NCBI GenBank assembly: GCA_904502095.1
Contig: CAJGDG010000004.1
Span: 1-59,931, forward strand
DNA from: an uncultured Alphaproteobacteria bacterium
GTDB lineage: Bacteria; Pseudomonadota; Alphaproteobacteria; Rs-D84
Length of the DNA: 59,931 bases
Direction: 5' to 3'
Positions 24,822-33,156 of the stretch are shown piece after piece; within the stretch, counting starts at the first letter, position 1, and each line of letters starts with the position of its first letter. A program made the translations under genes and the position numbers. The notes beneath the pieces are model-generated. The model saw nothing but the letters and a program-made list of their open reading frames with translations, did not search any database and was not told the origin of the DNA.

Positions 24822-25166
24822 TTATTGCTTTTTTAAAAAGTGTAATGCTTTCTTCATTGCGACGCGCCCTTCTTCGCGTGATGCCCCCAGTATATCGCGG
24901 CGTGCAACAAACACATAGTCAGAATCAGGCTGCAACATTTTTTCATTAAAGCAAATCCAGTCGCGCAATAATCGCTTTGCACGGTTTCTGTCGACGGCGT
25001 GCTTGAAAGTCTTTTTAGTCACAATCAAGCCGTATCGCGCATCATTCTCGATTTTTGCCGGTTTTTTTCGCACTAAAAAATATGCGCAACGTGCGGTTGG
25101 GTCGTTGTCGTCTGCGGCAAAATCTTCATGTTTTTTTATTGTGTCTCGTATCATAGTGATATGCAT
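24822..25166 (-). CDS. rnpA: Ribonuclease P protein component
   Basis: RnpA is the protein cofactor that binds RNase P RNA for tRNA 5' maturation. The 114-residue basic protein carries YGLIVTKKTFKHAVDRNRAKRLLRDW, matching the RNR motif, and SDYVFVARRDI. Two in-frame ATGs (25166 and 25154) are possible and neither has a clear ribosome-binding site. rpmH, usually just upstream, is absent: the next gene upstream is divergent mreB. Confidence 0.93.
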   Translation of the reverse strand: MHITMIRDTIKKHEDFAADDNDPTARCAYFLVRKKPAKIENDARYGLIVTKKTFKHAVDRNRAKRLLRDWICFNEKMLQPDSDYVFVARRDILGASREEGRVAMKKALHFLKKQ

Positions 25167-25210
25167 AATAGCACAATATAATATAAATCAAATAAATTTG
25201 TGTGGTTGCC

Positions 25211-25239
25211 TTGATTTTTGGTAAAAGCTGATTTATAGT
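25211..25239 (+). promoter_or_regulatory. Probable mreB promoter
   Basis: TTGATT, a 17-base spacer and TATAGT, with the ATG 34 bases downstream after a GTGGGG ribosome-binding site. Confidence 0.55.
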
Positions 25240-25272
25240 TCAAAAAAGCAAAATTTTTTAGTGGGGTAAACA

Positions 25273-26322
25273 ATGTATAATTGGTTAATGAAATTTTTTT
25301 CTGCGGATATGGCGATTGATTTAGGTACTGCAAACACGCTGATTTATGTCAAGGGTCGTGGCATTGTTTTAAATGAACCATCGGTTGTTGCTGTTGCGGA
25401 AAACCGCTTGATTGGCCGCAAAGAAATCTTGGCCGTTGGGACCGAGGCAAAACAAATGTTTGGTCGTACGCCTGGGACAATATCTGCTGTGCGCCCTTTG
25501 CGCGATGGTGTTATTGCGGACTTTGAAGTTGCCGAAGAAATGATTAAATATTTTATTCGCAAGGTTCATAATCGCAGTCCATTGGCTGCGCCATTAATTA
25601 TTATTTGTGTGCCATCATGTGCGACCCAGGTGGAACGCCGTGCTATCCAAGAAGCGGCCGACGCCGCTGGTGCGCGCAAAGTATATATTGTTGAAGAATC
25701 AACCGCAGCGGCGATTGGTGCGGGGCTGCCTGTTGAAAAACCTGTTGGTTCTATGGTGTTGGATATTGGTGGCGGTACAACAGAAGTTGCGGTTATGTCA
25801 CTGGGTGGCATTGTGTATTCTAATGCGGTGCGTACAGCGGGCGACCAGATGGATATTGATATTATTGACTATGTTCGCAAAAATAAGAATTTGTTAATTG
25901 GTGAAAATTCTGCCGAAGAAATCAAAAAGCGTATTGGTACTGCTATTTCGCCAAAAGACAAAGAAAAAGAATTAACAATGAAAATCAAAGGTCGTGATTT
26001 GCTGTCTGGCACACCGCGCGAAACTGTTATCACAGAATCACAGATTGCGGATGCGCTAAAACAAACTGTTTCCAAGATTGTCGATACAGTAAAACAGGCG
26101 TTGGAATTGACGCCACCTGAATTGTCGGCTGACATTGCAGATCTTGGTGTTGCAATGACTGGCGGCGGTTCATTGTTGCGTGGGTTGGACGCCGCGATTC
26201 GTGCTGCGACAGGTTTGCCTGTGTTCTTGGTTGATAATCCATTGGCATGCGTTGCATGTGGCAGTGGAAAAATGTTGTCGAACCTGGACAAAAACAAACA
26301 CGTCCTGCAAACAATGTATTAA
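25273..26322 (+). CDS. mreB: Rod shape-determining protein MreB
   Basis: MreB is the bacterial actin that organises the elongasome and rod shape. The 349-residue protein has a membrane-binding N-terminus (MYNWLMKFFSAD), phosphate-1 AIDLGTANTLIYVKGRG, phosphate-2 MVLDIGGGTTEVAVMS, and adenosine motif VAMTGGGSLLRGLD. The length is standard. mreC and mreD do not follow; a terminator and an unrelated glycosyltransferase do. Its presence predicts a rod-shaped, wall-bearing cell. Confidence 0.97.
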   Translation: MYNWLMKFFSADMAIDLGTANTLIYVKGRGIVLNEPSVVAVAENRLIGRKEILAVGTEAKQMFGRTPGTISAVRPLRDGVIADFEVAEEMIKYFIRKVHNRSPLAAPLIIICVPSCATQVERRAIQEAADAAGARKVYIVEESTAAAIGAGLPVEKPVGSMVLDIGGGTTEVAVMSLGGIVYSNAVRTAGDQMDIDIIDYVRKNKNLLIGENSAEEIKKRIGTAISPKDKEKELTMKIKGRDLLSGTPRETVITESQIADALKQTVSKIVDTVKQALELTPPELSADIADLGVAMTGGGSLLRGLDAAIRAATGLPVFLVDNPLACVACGSGKMLSNLDKNKHVLQTMY

Positions 26323-26323
26323 A

Positions 26324-26350
26324 AAATACCGGCATTTGCCGGTGTTTTTT
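26324..26350 (+). terminator. CCGGC-type terminator after mreB
   Basis: TACCGGC-ATTT-GCCGGTG between A and T runs, directly after the stop. Confidence 0.85.
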
Positions 26351-26351
26351 A

Positions 26352-26378
26352 TTGCGACACAAACTTAGATTGTATAAT
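26352..26378 (+). promoter_or_regulatory. Possible promoter of the GT6 gene
   Basis: A perfect TATAAT at 26373-26378 with TTGCGA 15 bases upstream. The short spacer makes this moderate. An AAAGGGAT ribosome-binding site precedes the ATG. Confidence 0.45.
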
Positions 26379-26410
26379 ATAAACACCGGACAAGACAAAG
26401 GGATGAATAA

Positions 26411-27292
26411 ATGAAAAAAGTTGCTATTTTATATATCGCGTTAGGAAGATATATAACTTTTTGGAAAGATTTTTATGAATCTTGTGAAAAGTATTTGGGT
26501 TCTTGCGAAAAACATTATTTTATATGGACGGATAATAAATCTTTTGAGTATTCAAATGCCGATAATGTCACAATTACGCCAGCGCAGAAAAAGGGTTGGC
26601 CATATGATACTTTGTTGCGTTTTGACATGTTTTTAGAGCGTCAAAAAGAACTAGAACAATTTGACTATATCTACTTTTTTAATGCGAATATGCAATTTGT
26701 TAATCCCGTAGATTTAGCTGAAATTATCCCTGCACAATGGCATGATGGTCTGGTCGCTGGCAGTCATCCTGGCCGCCGTGGCGATATTTTTGCAGAAAAC
26801 CCAGATGTTTTTGGGTACGAGCGTCGCCCAGAATCAACTGCCTATGTCCCCTATGGCAAAGGAAAACATTATGTTTGTGGTGCGTTCAATGGCGGCACCA
26901 GCGATGCGTTCTTAAAAATGTGCAAAACATTGAAAAAGAATATAAAAAAGGACTTGGATAATAACATAGTTGCGCGTGTTGACGACGAAAGTCATTTAAA
27001 TGCATATTTGATAGATAAAGACTTTTTACTGTGCGGTCGTGCATACGGGTTCCCCGAAGGTAAAATGAAACATGTTAATAGCACGGAAATGCCAATGGTA
27101 AAAATTATTTCCAGACACAAAGAGAATCCAAAGTATGGCGGCGTCAGATGGTTGCGTGGGCAAACGGACAGAAAATTGCACGACAGTTGGGCTGTACGCA
27201 GAATTTTAATTCCGTCGTGCAAAATTTTATCATTATTAATTCCTGTTCAAAAATACAGAAGACGGGTAAAAAATTATTTTGGCTCTTATTAA
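26411..27292 (+). CDS. Family 6 (ABO-type) glycosyltransferase
   Basis: This resembles GT6, the retaining alpha-1,3-GalNAc/Gal transferase family that includes the human blood-group A/B enzymes. The 293-residue protein shows the GT6 landmarks in order: GWPYDTLLRFDMFLER (62-77), YIYFFNANMQFVNPV (86-100), AGSHPGRRG, YVCGAFNGGTSDAFLKM (154-170) and DDESHLNAYL (191-200). The metal-binding DXD is replaced by N91-A92-N93, as known for bacterial GT6 enzymes that work without a metal. There is no signal peptide or membrane segment, so it is cytosolic, probably acting on lipopolysaccharide or capsule precursors. The gene is isolated, with its own promoter and terminator, which suggests acquisition. 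Confidence 0.85.
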   Translation: MKKVAILYIALGRYITFWKDFYESCEKYLGSCEKHYFIWTDNKSFEYSNADNVTITPAQKKGWPYDTLLRFDMFLERQKELEQFDYIYFFNANMQFVNPVDLAEIIPAQWHDGLVAGSHPGRRGDIFAENPDVFGYERRPESTAYVPYGKGKHYVCGAFNGGTSDAFLKMCKTLKKNIKKDLDNNIVARVDDESHLNAYLIDKDFLLCGRAYGFPEGKMKHVNSTEMPMVKIISRHKENPKYGGVRWLRGQTDRKLHDSWAVRRILIPSCKILSLLIPVQKYRRRVKNYFGSY

Positions 27293-27293
27293 A

Positions 27294-27321
27294 AAAAATA
27301 CCGGCATTTGCCGGTGTTTTT
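27294..27321. terminator. Bidirectional CCGGC-type terminator
   Basis: TACCGGCATTTGCCGGTG between A and T runs, shared by convergent GT6 and sspB. Confidence 0.85.
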
Positions 27322-27787
27322 ATTGTTTTCTATTCTTTCTAAATTCGTCCAGCGACACAACGCGCCCTGGGTCTGGAACAGTGTCTGGTTTTTCGTCCAG
27401 TGGTAATTCCATGTCGTTATCAGCAGCGGCTGCCTGTGATTTGTTTTGAAAAGATAACATAAAGTCAACAGATGGATCCTTGAATTCAACCAATGCAGAA
27501 AAAGGAACGCGTATAAAAAATGGGCGACCATCAAATGTCAGTTGTACACCAAATTCTTTGTCCGACACATGCAGATTGTTATAAGAATACTGTAATACAA
27601 TCGTCATAATATCAGGATATCGTATACGCAAAAAATCCGGTAATACAACGCCTGCATCGCGTGTGCGAAATGTTATAAAAAAATGCGTTCCATCACCCAA
27701 CCCATTAAACTGGGCGTGAACCAATGCGTCTTTGACAACAGACTTTAATGCATTGTCTAATAAAGTTTGATAATCAATTCGTGCCAT
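27320..27787 (-). CDS. sspB: SspB-type ClpXP adaptor
   Basis: SspB delivers ssrA-tagged and other substrates to ClpXP. The 155-residue protein matches alphaproteobacterial SspB: FITFRTRDAGVVLPDFLRIRYPDIMTIVLQ, VQLTFDGRPFFIRVPFSALVEFKDPSV and the C-terminal ClpX-binding-type tail RVVSLDEFRKNRKQ after an acidic linker. It lies four bases after recF and is probably co-transcribed with it. Confidence 0.88.
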   Translation of the reverse strand: MARIDYQTLLDNALKSVVKDALVHAQFNGLGDGTHFFITFRTRDAGVVLPDFLRIRYPDIMTIVLQYSYNNLHVSDKEFGVQLTFDGRPFFIRVPFSALVEFKDPSVDFMLSFQNKSQAAAADNDMELPLDEKPDTVPDPGRVVSLDEFRKNRKQ

Positions 27788-27791
27788 AATC

Positions 27792-28883
27792 TTACTCCGC
27801 CACCAGTATATTACTTATTTGCCCATTATGGCAAGTGACAAATACTGCATTTTTAATATTGCTGAAAGTATCTTTTTCCAACCCTGTTGCCCAAACTTGT
27901 GCGTTAACAGCCCCCAATTCTTCAAACATTTTGTTGCGTGCGTTTTCGTCCAAGTGCGCCGCAGCTTCATCCAATAAAATAATGATTTGTTGATTTGTTT
28001 TTGCGTGTACTAACTTTGCGTGTGCCAGTATCAAATCTATTAAAACCGTTTTTTGTTGGCCTGTGCTGGTCAGATGCGCCGGCAAATTTAATTTTTGATT
28101 AAATATGCCAAAGTCAGATTTATGCGGACCGTCTAAAATCATTTTATCCCCGACCAATAGCCTGTTTTCGCGCAAGTATTGCAGATATTTTCGTTCGATG
28201 TCGCCTGCGGACATCCCGTCAATCAACATTTGTTCCAGCATACCAGAAACAGAAATTGCGCATCGGGATAAAAAGTAATTTAACTCACTTGCATATTTAA
28301 TGCGCGCATCAGCCACCGCAACAGCAGTGCCAGCAATCTGAGTATCAATTGCGTCCAGCCAATGTGTGTCAGCGTTATTTTTCAACGCCCCCGCGCGTTC
28401 AGACATCAGTTTAGATAATTTTGCGGTACGACCTGCGTGTGATGCGTCAAAACTGGTTGCCAGTCTGTCGAAAAAAGCCCGTCGGTCAGAAACACTGTCT
28501 ACAAACAGTCTGTCTTCTTTTGGTGTTATCCATATCACGCGAATGTTTCGTGCCAGTTCGGATAAAGGTGCATTGTCGCCGTCGATTTTTGCGCGTCTGT
28601 TCGTGTCGCCTGGATTATATTGGATTGCGATTTGTGTTTCGTTGTTCAGCTCTGCAAATATACTGAAACCACCGTTTCCGTCAAATCGTGCCAATTCATT
28701 CATTGCGGCCCCACGCATACCACGGTCGCCCGATAATACAGATACGGCTTCCAGTATTGCGGTTTTCCCAGCTCCATTTGGCCCAACAATAATAATATTG
28801 TTTTTTTCGTATGTTGTTATGCGGCCACATTCATGGTTTCTAAAATTTGTAATACTAAGTGACTTTATCATGGATTTCAGCAT
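27792..28883 (-). CDS. recF: DNA replication and repair protein RecF
   Basis: RecF is the SMC-like ATPase that helps load RecA at gaps. The 363-residue protein has Walker A GPNGAGKT, the DGPHKSDFGIF segment, signature STGQQKTVLI and the Walker B/D-loop LLDEAAAHLDENARN. I chose the ATG at 28883, which has an upstream GGGG. Another ATG at 28871 is possible. The dnaA-dnaN-recF-gyrB context is absent here, and sspB follows instead. Confidence 0.92.
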   Translation of the reverse strand: MLKSMIKSLSITNFRNHECGRITTYEKNNIIIVGPNGAGKTAILEAVSVLSGDRGMRGAAMNELARFDGNGGFSIFAELNNETQIAIQYNPGDTNRRAKIDGDNAPLSELARNIRVIWITPKEDRLFVDSVSDRRAFFDRLATSFDASHAGRTAKLSKLMSERAGALKNNADTHWLDAIDTQIAGTAVAVADARIKYASELNYFLSRCAISVSGMLEQMLIDGMSAGDIERKYLQYLRENRLLVGDKMILDGPHKSDFGIFNQKLNLPAHLTSTGQQKTVLIDLILAHAKLVHAKTNQQIIILLDEAAAHLDENARNKMFEELGAVNAQVWATGLEKDTFSNIKNAVFVTCHNGQISNILVAE

Positions 28884-28923
28884 ACAGTATCTGCCCCACA
28901 ACCGCAAGGGTTGTTTTGTGTGA

Positions 28924-29028
28924 TTAGTGGTTAGTGGAGGCAAGATTGTTATTTTATTGATATTTAAAGAATTTGCACCAAAACATAATTATATAAATAC
29001 TAAAAATAATTCATTCACTAACCACTAA
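28924..29028. repeat. Terminal 13-bp perfect inverted repeat, 105 bp element
   Basis: TTAGTGGTTAGTG (28924-28936) is exactly complementary to CACTAACCACTAA (29016-29028). Each arm is itself a tandem TTAGTG. The AT-rich 79-base interior lies upstream of recF and downstream of macA. I see no clear target-site duplication. It could be an operator pair, a miniature transposon remnant or a long-stem RNA. Confidence 0.55.
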
Positions 29029-29055
29029 AAAAATACCGGCATTTGCCGGTGTTTT
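29028..29055 (-). terminator. CCGGC-type terminator after macA
   Basis: TACCGGCATTTGCCGGTG between A and T runs, immediately after the macA stop. Confidence 0.85.
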
Positions 29056-30327
29056 TTATCTTCTTCCGCCTCCTCCCATTGGTCCACGAGGCATCATATT
29101 ATTCTTGCTGGATGTCATAGAACCAACACGGCCAGTTATAATTTTATCTCCCATTTGGATTTCATCAGAAATAATTTCTGTTTCAGTTGCGGTTGATAAA
29201 CCTTTTTTGTATGGAATCATAATCATTTCATCGTTGCGCAAAATAGCCAAATGGGTTGCCGGTGTCGCGCCGTTTGGATTGTCTGTTATATGTGTGAAAT
29301 CGCGGACTAAAAATGCCGAGTTTGCAGTTTTCCAAACATTATCGCGTTCTGAAATAATAATTGTCACAAATGCAGTCATCCCCGGCATTAATCGTAAATC
29401 AAGATTGTCTACATTAATAACCACAGTGTACACAACCACATTAGAAGTTGTTGTTGGTGACAATCTGATTTGGCGCACGACACCCTGGAAAGTTTCTGTT
29501 GGGTATGCGTCAACTGTGAAAGAAACGGTTTGGCCTTCTTTGATGACACCAATATCCGCTTCGGAAACAGATGTTTCAATTTGCATTTTTGTTAAATCTT
29601 CTGCAATTTCGAACAAGTCTGGTGTTTGGAATGATGCCGCAACAGTCTGACCTACATCGACTTTGCGTGAAATTACAGTACCGTCTACAGGCGAAGCGAT
29701 TGTTGCGTACCCCAGGTTTGTAACCGCGCGGTCATATTGTGATTGCATACGATTTACAGATTGTTCCGCTTGTTCGTATGCGGTCTGAGATTGTTCCATT
29801 TCTGCGCGCGCTATAAATCCTTCGGCAAATAATGATTTGTTTCTTTCGTATTCATTTTTTGCAAAGTTTCGTTGTGATGTTGCGCTGTCCAGCGATGCTT
29901 TTGCTTCGTCAACAGAGGCCTGCAAAACAGACGGTTCGATTGTCAGCAATATATCGCCTTTTTTTACTTTGGAATTAAAATCTACATACAGATTGTCAAT
30001 TGTTCCAGAAACCTGAGAGCCGACATTAACAGTGTTTACAGGGCGAATTTCACCGGTTGCGCTGACCACCTGACGCAAATCGCCGCGTGTAATTCTGGTG
30101 GTTGCATATTCTAATTTTTTATTTGAATCGCCGCCAAACAAGAAAAATCCACCGACAGTTAAAACTGCCAACAATAAAATCCACCATTTTTTACGCCAAA
30201 CAAACTTAAAAACGCGGCGAAGGAAAGATGGGCGTTTCTGAATTTGGGCAACGGGCGCAACAGGTGCCGGTGTGGCAGCTGTTTTCACTGTTTTTGTTTT
30301 TTTTGCATTTTTTTTCTTATTTTGCAT
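29056..30327 (-). CDS. macA: Periplasmic adaptor of a MacAB-type exporter
   Basis: This is an HlyD/MacA-family membrane fusion protein that links an inner-membrane ABC exporter to TolC. The 423-residue protein has a basic Lys/Ala/Pro-rich cytoplasmic tail of about 45 residues, one membrane helix (KWWILLLAVLTVGGFFLFG), a lipoyl domain split around a coiled-coil hairpin (VGSQVSGTIDNLYVDFNSKV ... IASPVDGTVISRKVDVGQTV), and beta-barrel and membrane-proximal domains. The C-terminus is Gly/Arg-rich. It overlaps the tolC 3' end by 11 bases, with its ribosome-binding site inside tolC. The ATPase and permease genes lie upstream beyond tRNA-Cys. Confidence 0.9.
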   Translation of the reverse strand: MQNKKKNAKKTKTVKTAATPAPVAPVAQIQKRPSFLRRVFKFVWRKKWWILLLAVLTVGGFFLFGGDSNKKLEYATTRITRGDLRQVVSATGEIRPVNTVNVGSQVSGTIDNLYVDFNSKVKKGDILLTIEPSVLQASVDEAKASLDSATSQRNFAKNEYERNKSLFAEGFIARAEMEQSQTAYEQAEQSVNRMQSQYDRAVTNLGYATIASPVDGTVISRKVDVGQTVAASFQTPDLFEIAEDLTKMQIETSVSEADIGVIKEGQTVSFTVDAYPTETFQGVVRQIRLSPTTTSNVVVYTVVINVDNLDLRLMPGMTAFVTIIISERDNVWKTANSAFLVRDFTHITDNPNGATPATHLAILRNDEMIMIPYKKGLSTATETEIISDEIQMGDKIITGRVGSMTSSKNNMMPRGPMGGGGRR

Positions 30328-31651
30328 TTTCTTCCCCCATATCCATTTCTGCTTTTAATTCACCGACAGCCAACGCAACTGCAGCGCGTTTTACAAACAA
30401 ATCATATTTTGCAGCGTTGTTTTGTTTTTCTGCTGATACTAATTCTGATTGCGCAGTTTGCCAATCCAACATAGTTGCGCGTCCAACTTTGTACATGCCT
30501 GCTGTCACGCGTTCGCTTTCGGTTGCAGATTTTAACAAAGTTTCAGTTTGTTTTAACACGGTCTGTGCTGTTTTATAGTTATTATATGCTGTATATATAT
30601 CCAGCGTTGCGTTGTCCTGGGTGCTGCGAACTTGTTCGATTGCGCGGTCATAGTTTACAGATGCGGCGCGTGCATTATATAAATTTGCAAATCCTGCAAA
30701 CAGCGGCATAGATGCACGGATGCCAATACTGCCGCTGATTTTATCATCACCTGCCCCGTATGTTTCGCTGGGCGTGTCATTCCACGATACAGAACCCGAT
30801 GCAGATATCGATGGCAGATTGCTTAAAAACACACTGTTTCGTCTGTGCCACGCAGCATCTTTGTTTGCGGTTGCGCGCAGCAAGTCAGGTCTTGTTTTTT
30901 GTGCTTGTTCAAACAGTTCGTCCAGCGATTTTGTTTCCTGGGGCGTGCCAATTTCAGATGGCAAATCTGCGATTTGTATATCTTGGTCCGCTGGGAAAGA
31001 TAATTTAGTCAGCAGATTTCCTTTGGCGATTTCGCGATTGTTTTTTGCGCGTTCTAAGTCCAAATCACGGCTGGCCAATGTTGTGTCTGCCTTTAACACA
31101 TCGGCTTTGGCAACAACACCTGCTTTGAATTTTTTGTTGGCTGTATCGCGTGCAGTTTGTGCAACATCACGCAACATTTGTGCAGATTCGACATCAGCAT
31201 TTGCATTTAACAAAGAATAATAAGAACCGATAACGCCATATATATAATTTTGAACAGTTTCGTCATATTCAAAACCAGTTGCGCGCCAAGCCGCCGCAGA
31301 TTGATTCAGGTCTGCCAATCTTTTGCCGAAATCAAATATCAAATAAGATGCAGACAGCGATGCGCCATATGACCAGTCACCCCACTGTTTGTTTCTGTAT
31401 GGCAAAGACGCATTGGCGCCAACGCTTACGCTTGGTAAATAAGATGCATAGTTGGCGTTTTTAGATAACCTGGCTGATTCGTATGATAAATAAGACGCAG
31501 TTGTTTGTGGATTTCTGCATAATCCCAGTTCTATAACCTGGGGCAGCGTCAATTTTTCGTCCGGCACAGTTGTGCGTGTCATACAATCATCAACACCTGC
31601 GATTGCAGACAATGGCTCCAAAAACAGCATAAATAGTGGTAATTTCTTCAT
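30317..31651 (-). CDS. tolC: TolC-type outer membrane efflux protein
   Basis: TolC-family proteins form the outer-membrane and periplasmic tunnel of tripartite exporters. The 444-residue protein has a signal peptide (MKKLPLFMLFLEPLSAIAG), then duplicated halves of four-helix/beta-strand units. These are visible as LTLPQVIELGLCRNPQTTASY with the strand GASLSASYLIFDFGKR, and later the strand GSIGIRASMPLFAGFANLYNARAA followed by long helices. The coupling to macA and the nearby MacB genes indicate a dedicated MacAB-TolC system. Confidence 0.9.
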   Translation of the reverse strand: MKKLPLFMLFLEPLSAIAGVDDCMTRTTVPDEKLTLPQVIELGLCRNPQTTASYLSYESARLSKNANYASYLPSVSVGANASLPYRNKQWGDWSYGASLSASYLIFDFGKRLADLNQSAAAWRATGFEYDETVQNYIYGVIGSYYSLLNANADVESAQMLRDVAQTARDTANKKFKAGVVAKADVLKADTTLASRDLDLERAKNNREIAKGNLLTKLSFPADQDIQIADLPSEIGTPQETKSLDELFEQAQKTRPDLLRATANKDAAWHRRNSVFLSNLPSISASGSVSWNDTPSETYGAGDDKISGSIGIRASMPLFAGFANLYNARAASVNYDRAIEQVRSTQDNATLDIYTAYNNYKTAQTVLKQTETLLKSATESERVTAGMYKVGRATMLDWQTAQSELVSAEKQNNAAKYDLFVKRAAVALAVGELKAEMDMGEENAK

Positions 31652-31681
31652 AAAACATTCTCTCGTACAAATTTCTTTGTA

Positions 31682-31709
31682 ATTGTACTATTTTTATGTT
31701 GAATTACAA
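31682..31709 (-). promoter_or_regulatory. Probable promoter of tolC-macA
   Basis: On the minus strand TTGTAA, 16 bases, TACAAT. The transcription start would be about 25 bases before the GAGAGA ribosome-binding site. tolC-macA can thus be expressed independently of the ATPase-permease pair. Confidence 0.5.
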
Positions 31710-31742
31710 TTATTTTTTTCGTAATATCGTTTCACTGGTTCA

Positions 31743-31816
31743 GGCCTGGTGGCAGAGTGGTTATGCAGAGGACTGCAAATCCTTCTATGCCGGTTCGATT
31801 CCGACCCAGGCCTCCA
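31743..31816 (+). tRNA. tRNA-Cys (GCA)
   Basis: GGCCTGG / CCAGGCC acceptor, D-arm GCAGAGTGGTTATGC, anticodon loop CTGCAAA (anticodon GCA), T-arm CCGG-TTCGATT-CCG, discriminator T and encoded CCA. It lies on the strand opposite to the exporter genes on both sides. Confidence 0.93.
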
Positions 31817-31823
31817 AAACAAA

Positions 31824-31847
31824 ATACCCCAAATGGGGTATTTTTTT
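31824..31847 (+). terminator. Terminator after tRNA-Cys
   Basis: ATACCCC / GGGGTAT with an AAAT loop and seven T. Confidence 0.85.
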
Positions 31848-31850
31848 GTG

Positions 31851-31905
31851 GCCAGGAATTGAACCGGCATCCGGTTCGCATACGAGCAAAGGTTCACAAA
31901 CAACA
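31851..31905 (-). pseudogene. Possible tRNA 3'-half remnant
   Basis: On the minus strand GCCGGTTCAATTCC matches the tRNA-Cys T-arm GCCGGTTCGATTCC on the other strand at 13 of 14 bases. It is preceded by an anticodon-arm-like TTTG-CTCGTATG-CGAA. No D-arm or acceptor pairing is visible, so this is at best a decayed inverted copy. Confidence 0.35.
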
Positions 31906-31916
31906 TAACAGACCTG

Positions 31917-33134
31917 TTATTCGTGGCGCAAACTGTCAATTGGGTTTAATTTTGCCGCCTTCATTGCGGGCATTACCCCAGAAGACAATCCAACGATAAC
32001 TGCAACAGAAACAGATAAAACGACCGGCCAGATACTGAACGGCACATTGTATCCTAATATGAAACGTCCGACGCCTTGGGATAATCCAACGCCTAAAATC
32101 AAACCAATCATTGAACCGATAAATGAAATCAAAACAGATTCGGATAAAAATTGTATAATAATCATTCGTTCGCGTGCACCAATTGCTTTGCGGATTCCTA
32201 TTTCGCGTGTGCGTTCTGCGACCGACACCAGCATCATATTCATAATTCCGATTGCGCCAACCAGCAGCGATACAGCAGCAATCGCAATCAACAACAACTT
32301 TAAATATCCGGTAACAGTATTCATTGTTTCCATAACTTGTTTCATATCCATAATTTGAAAGTCATCAACCGCATCTTCTTTCAGTCTGTGTCGTTGGCGC
32401 AATAACAGCGTTATCTGTTCAATAGCCAGATTGTTGTCAGATTCTGCAAATAATTTTAATGCAACCATACTAACCGAATTTGGGAATCTGCTGCCCTGCA
32501 GACGCTTTTTTAATGTAGTGATTGGGATAATAATCATATCGTCTTGACTTCCCATTGCAGAATCGCCCTTGGCCTTGGTGACGCCAATGATAACAAAAGG
32601 CGTATTTTGAACACGAATTACTTCGCCGATTGGGTTTTCTGGCAACCCCAGTTCTTCGGCGGTTTCTGGGCCAATAACTGCATATGTCGAAGCATTGCGG
32701 ACTGCCGCCATATCAAAGAAAGTACCCTTTTCTATTTCTACATTTTGAACTGTTGTATAATCTGGGTAGACGCCAACCATAGAAGTTGCCCAGTTTTTAT
32801 TACCGTAAATTGCCTGGGCGCCACCCTGTTGAACAGGGCTGACCGCCATAACATCAGGCAGTTTTCCAATAAATTCCGCATCTTGGATAGTTAATGTATT
32901 TCTGTTTCCTGTTCTGACACCCGCCTGTTGTGCTGCGCCTGCGCGAATCATAATAGTATTTGTGCCCAGTGATGAAAATTGGTCAGTGATTTGCTTTTGT
33001 ACGGTTTCGCCAACAGCAACCATAATCACGACCGCCATAACGCCGATAATAATACCCAGTACAGTCAAAAAAGAACGGATTTTATTACCACTGATAGACA
33101 GCCAAGATTCTTTTAAAATATCATTAAATGTCAT
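31917..33134 (-). CDS. MacB-type ABC exporter permease
   Basis: This is the FtsX-fold permease of a MacAB exporter, here encoded separately from its ATPase. The 405-residue protein has an N-terminal membrane helix (KIRSFLTVLGIIIGVMAVVIMVAVG), a large periplasmic MacB_PCD domain (about 50-270), and three C-terminal helices with the FtsX signature GAIGIMNMMLVSVAERTREIGIRKAIGA. The start at 33134 follows an AGGGGGG ribosome-binding site. The ATPase stop lies 22 bases upstream. Confidence 0.92.
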   Translation of the reverse strand: MTFNDILKESWLSISGNKIRSFLTVLGIIIGVMAVVIMVAVGETVQKQITDQFSSLGTNTIMIRAGAAQQAGVRTGNRNTLTIQDAEFIGKLPDVMAVSPVQQGGAQAIYGNKNWATSMVGVYPDYTTVQNVEIEKGTFFDMAAVRNASTYAVIGPETAEELGLPENPIGEVIRVQNTPFVIIGVTKAKGDSAMGSQDDMIIIPITTLKKRLQGSRFPNSVSMVALKLFAESDNNLAIEQITLLLRQRHRLKEDAVDDFQIMDMKQVMETMNTVTGYLKLLLIAIAAVSLLVGAIGIMNMMLVSVAERTREIGIRKAIGARERMIIIQFLSESVLISFIGSMIGLILGVGLSQGVGRFILGYNVPFSIWPVVLSVSVAVIVGLSSGVMPAMKAAKLNPIDSLRHE

Positions 33135-33156
33135 ATGTTGTACCCCCCTGCCCTGA

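Noticed and set aside
31694..31999. Short plus- and minus-strand frames over tRNA-Cys (products like GIEPASGSH)
   Set aside because: Translations of tRNA and tRNA-like sequence, a common false-gene pattern.
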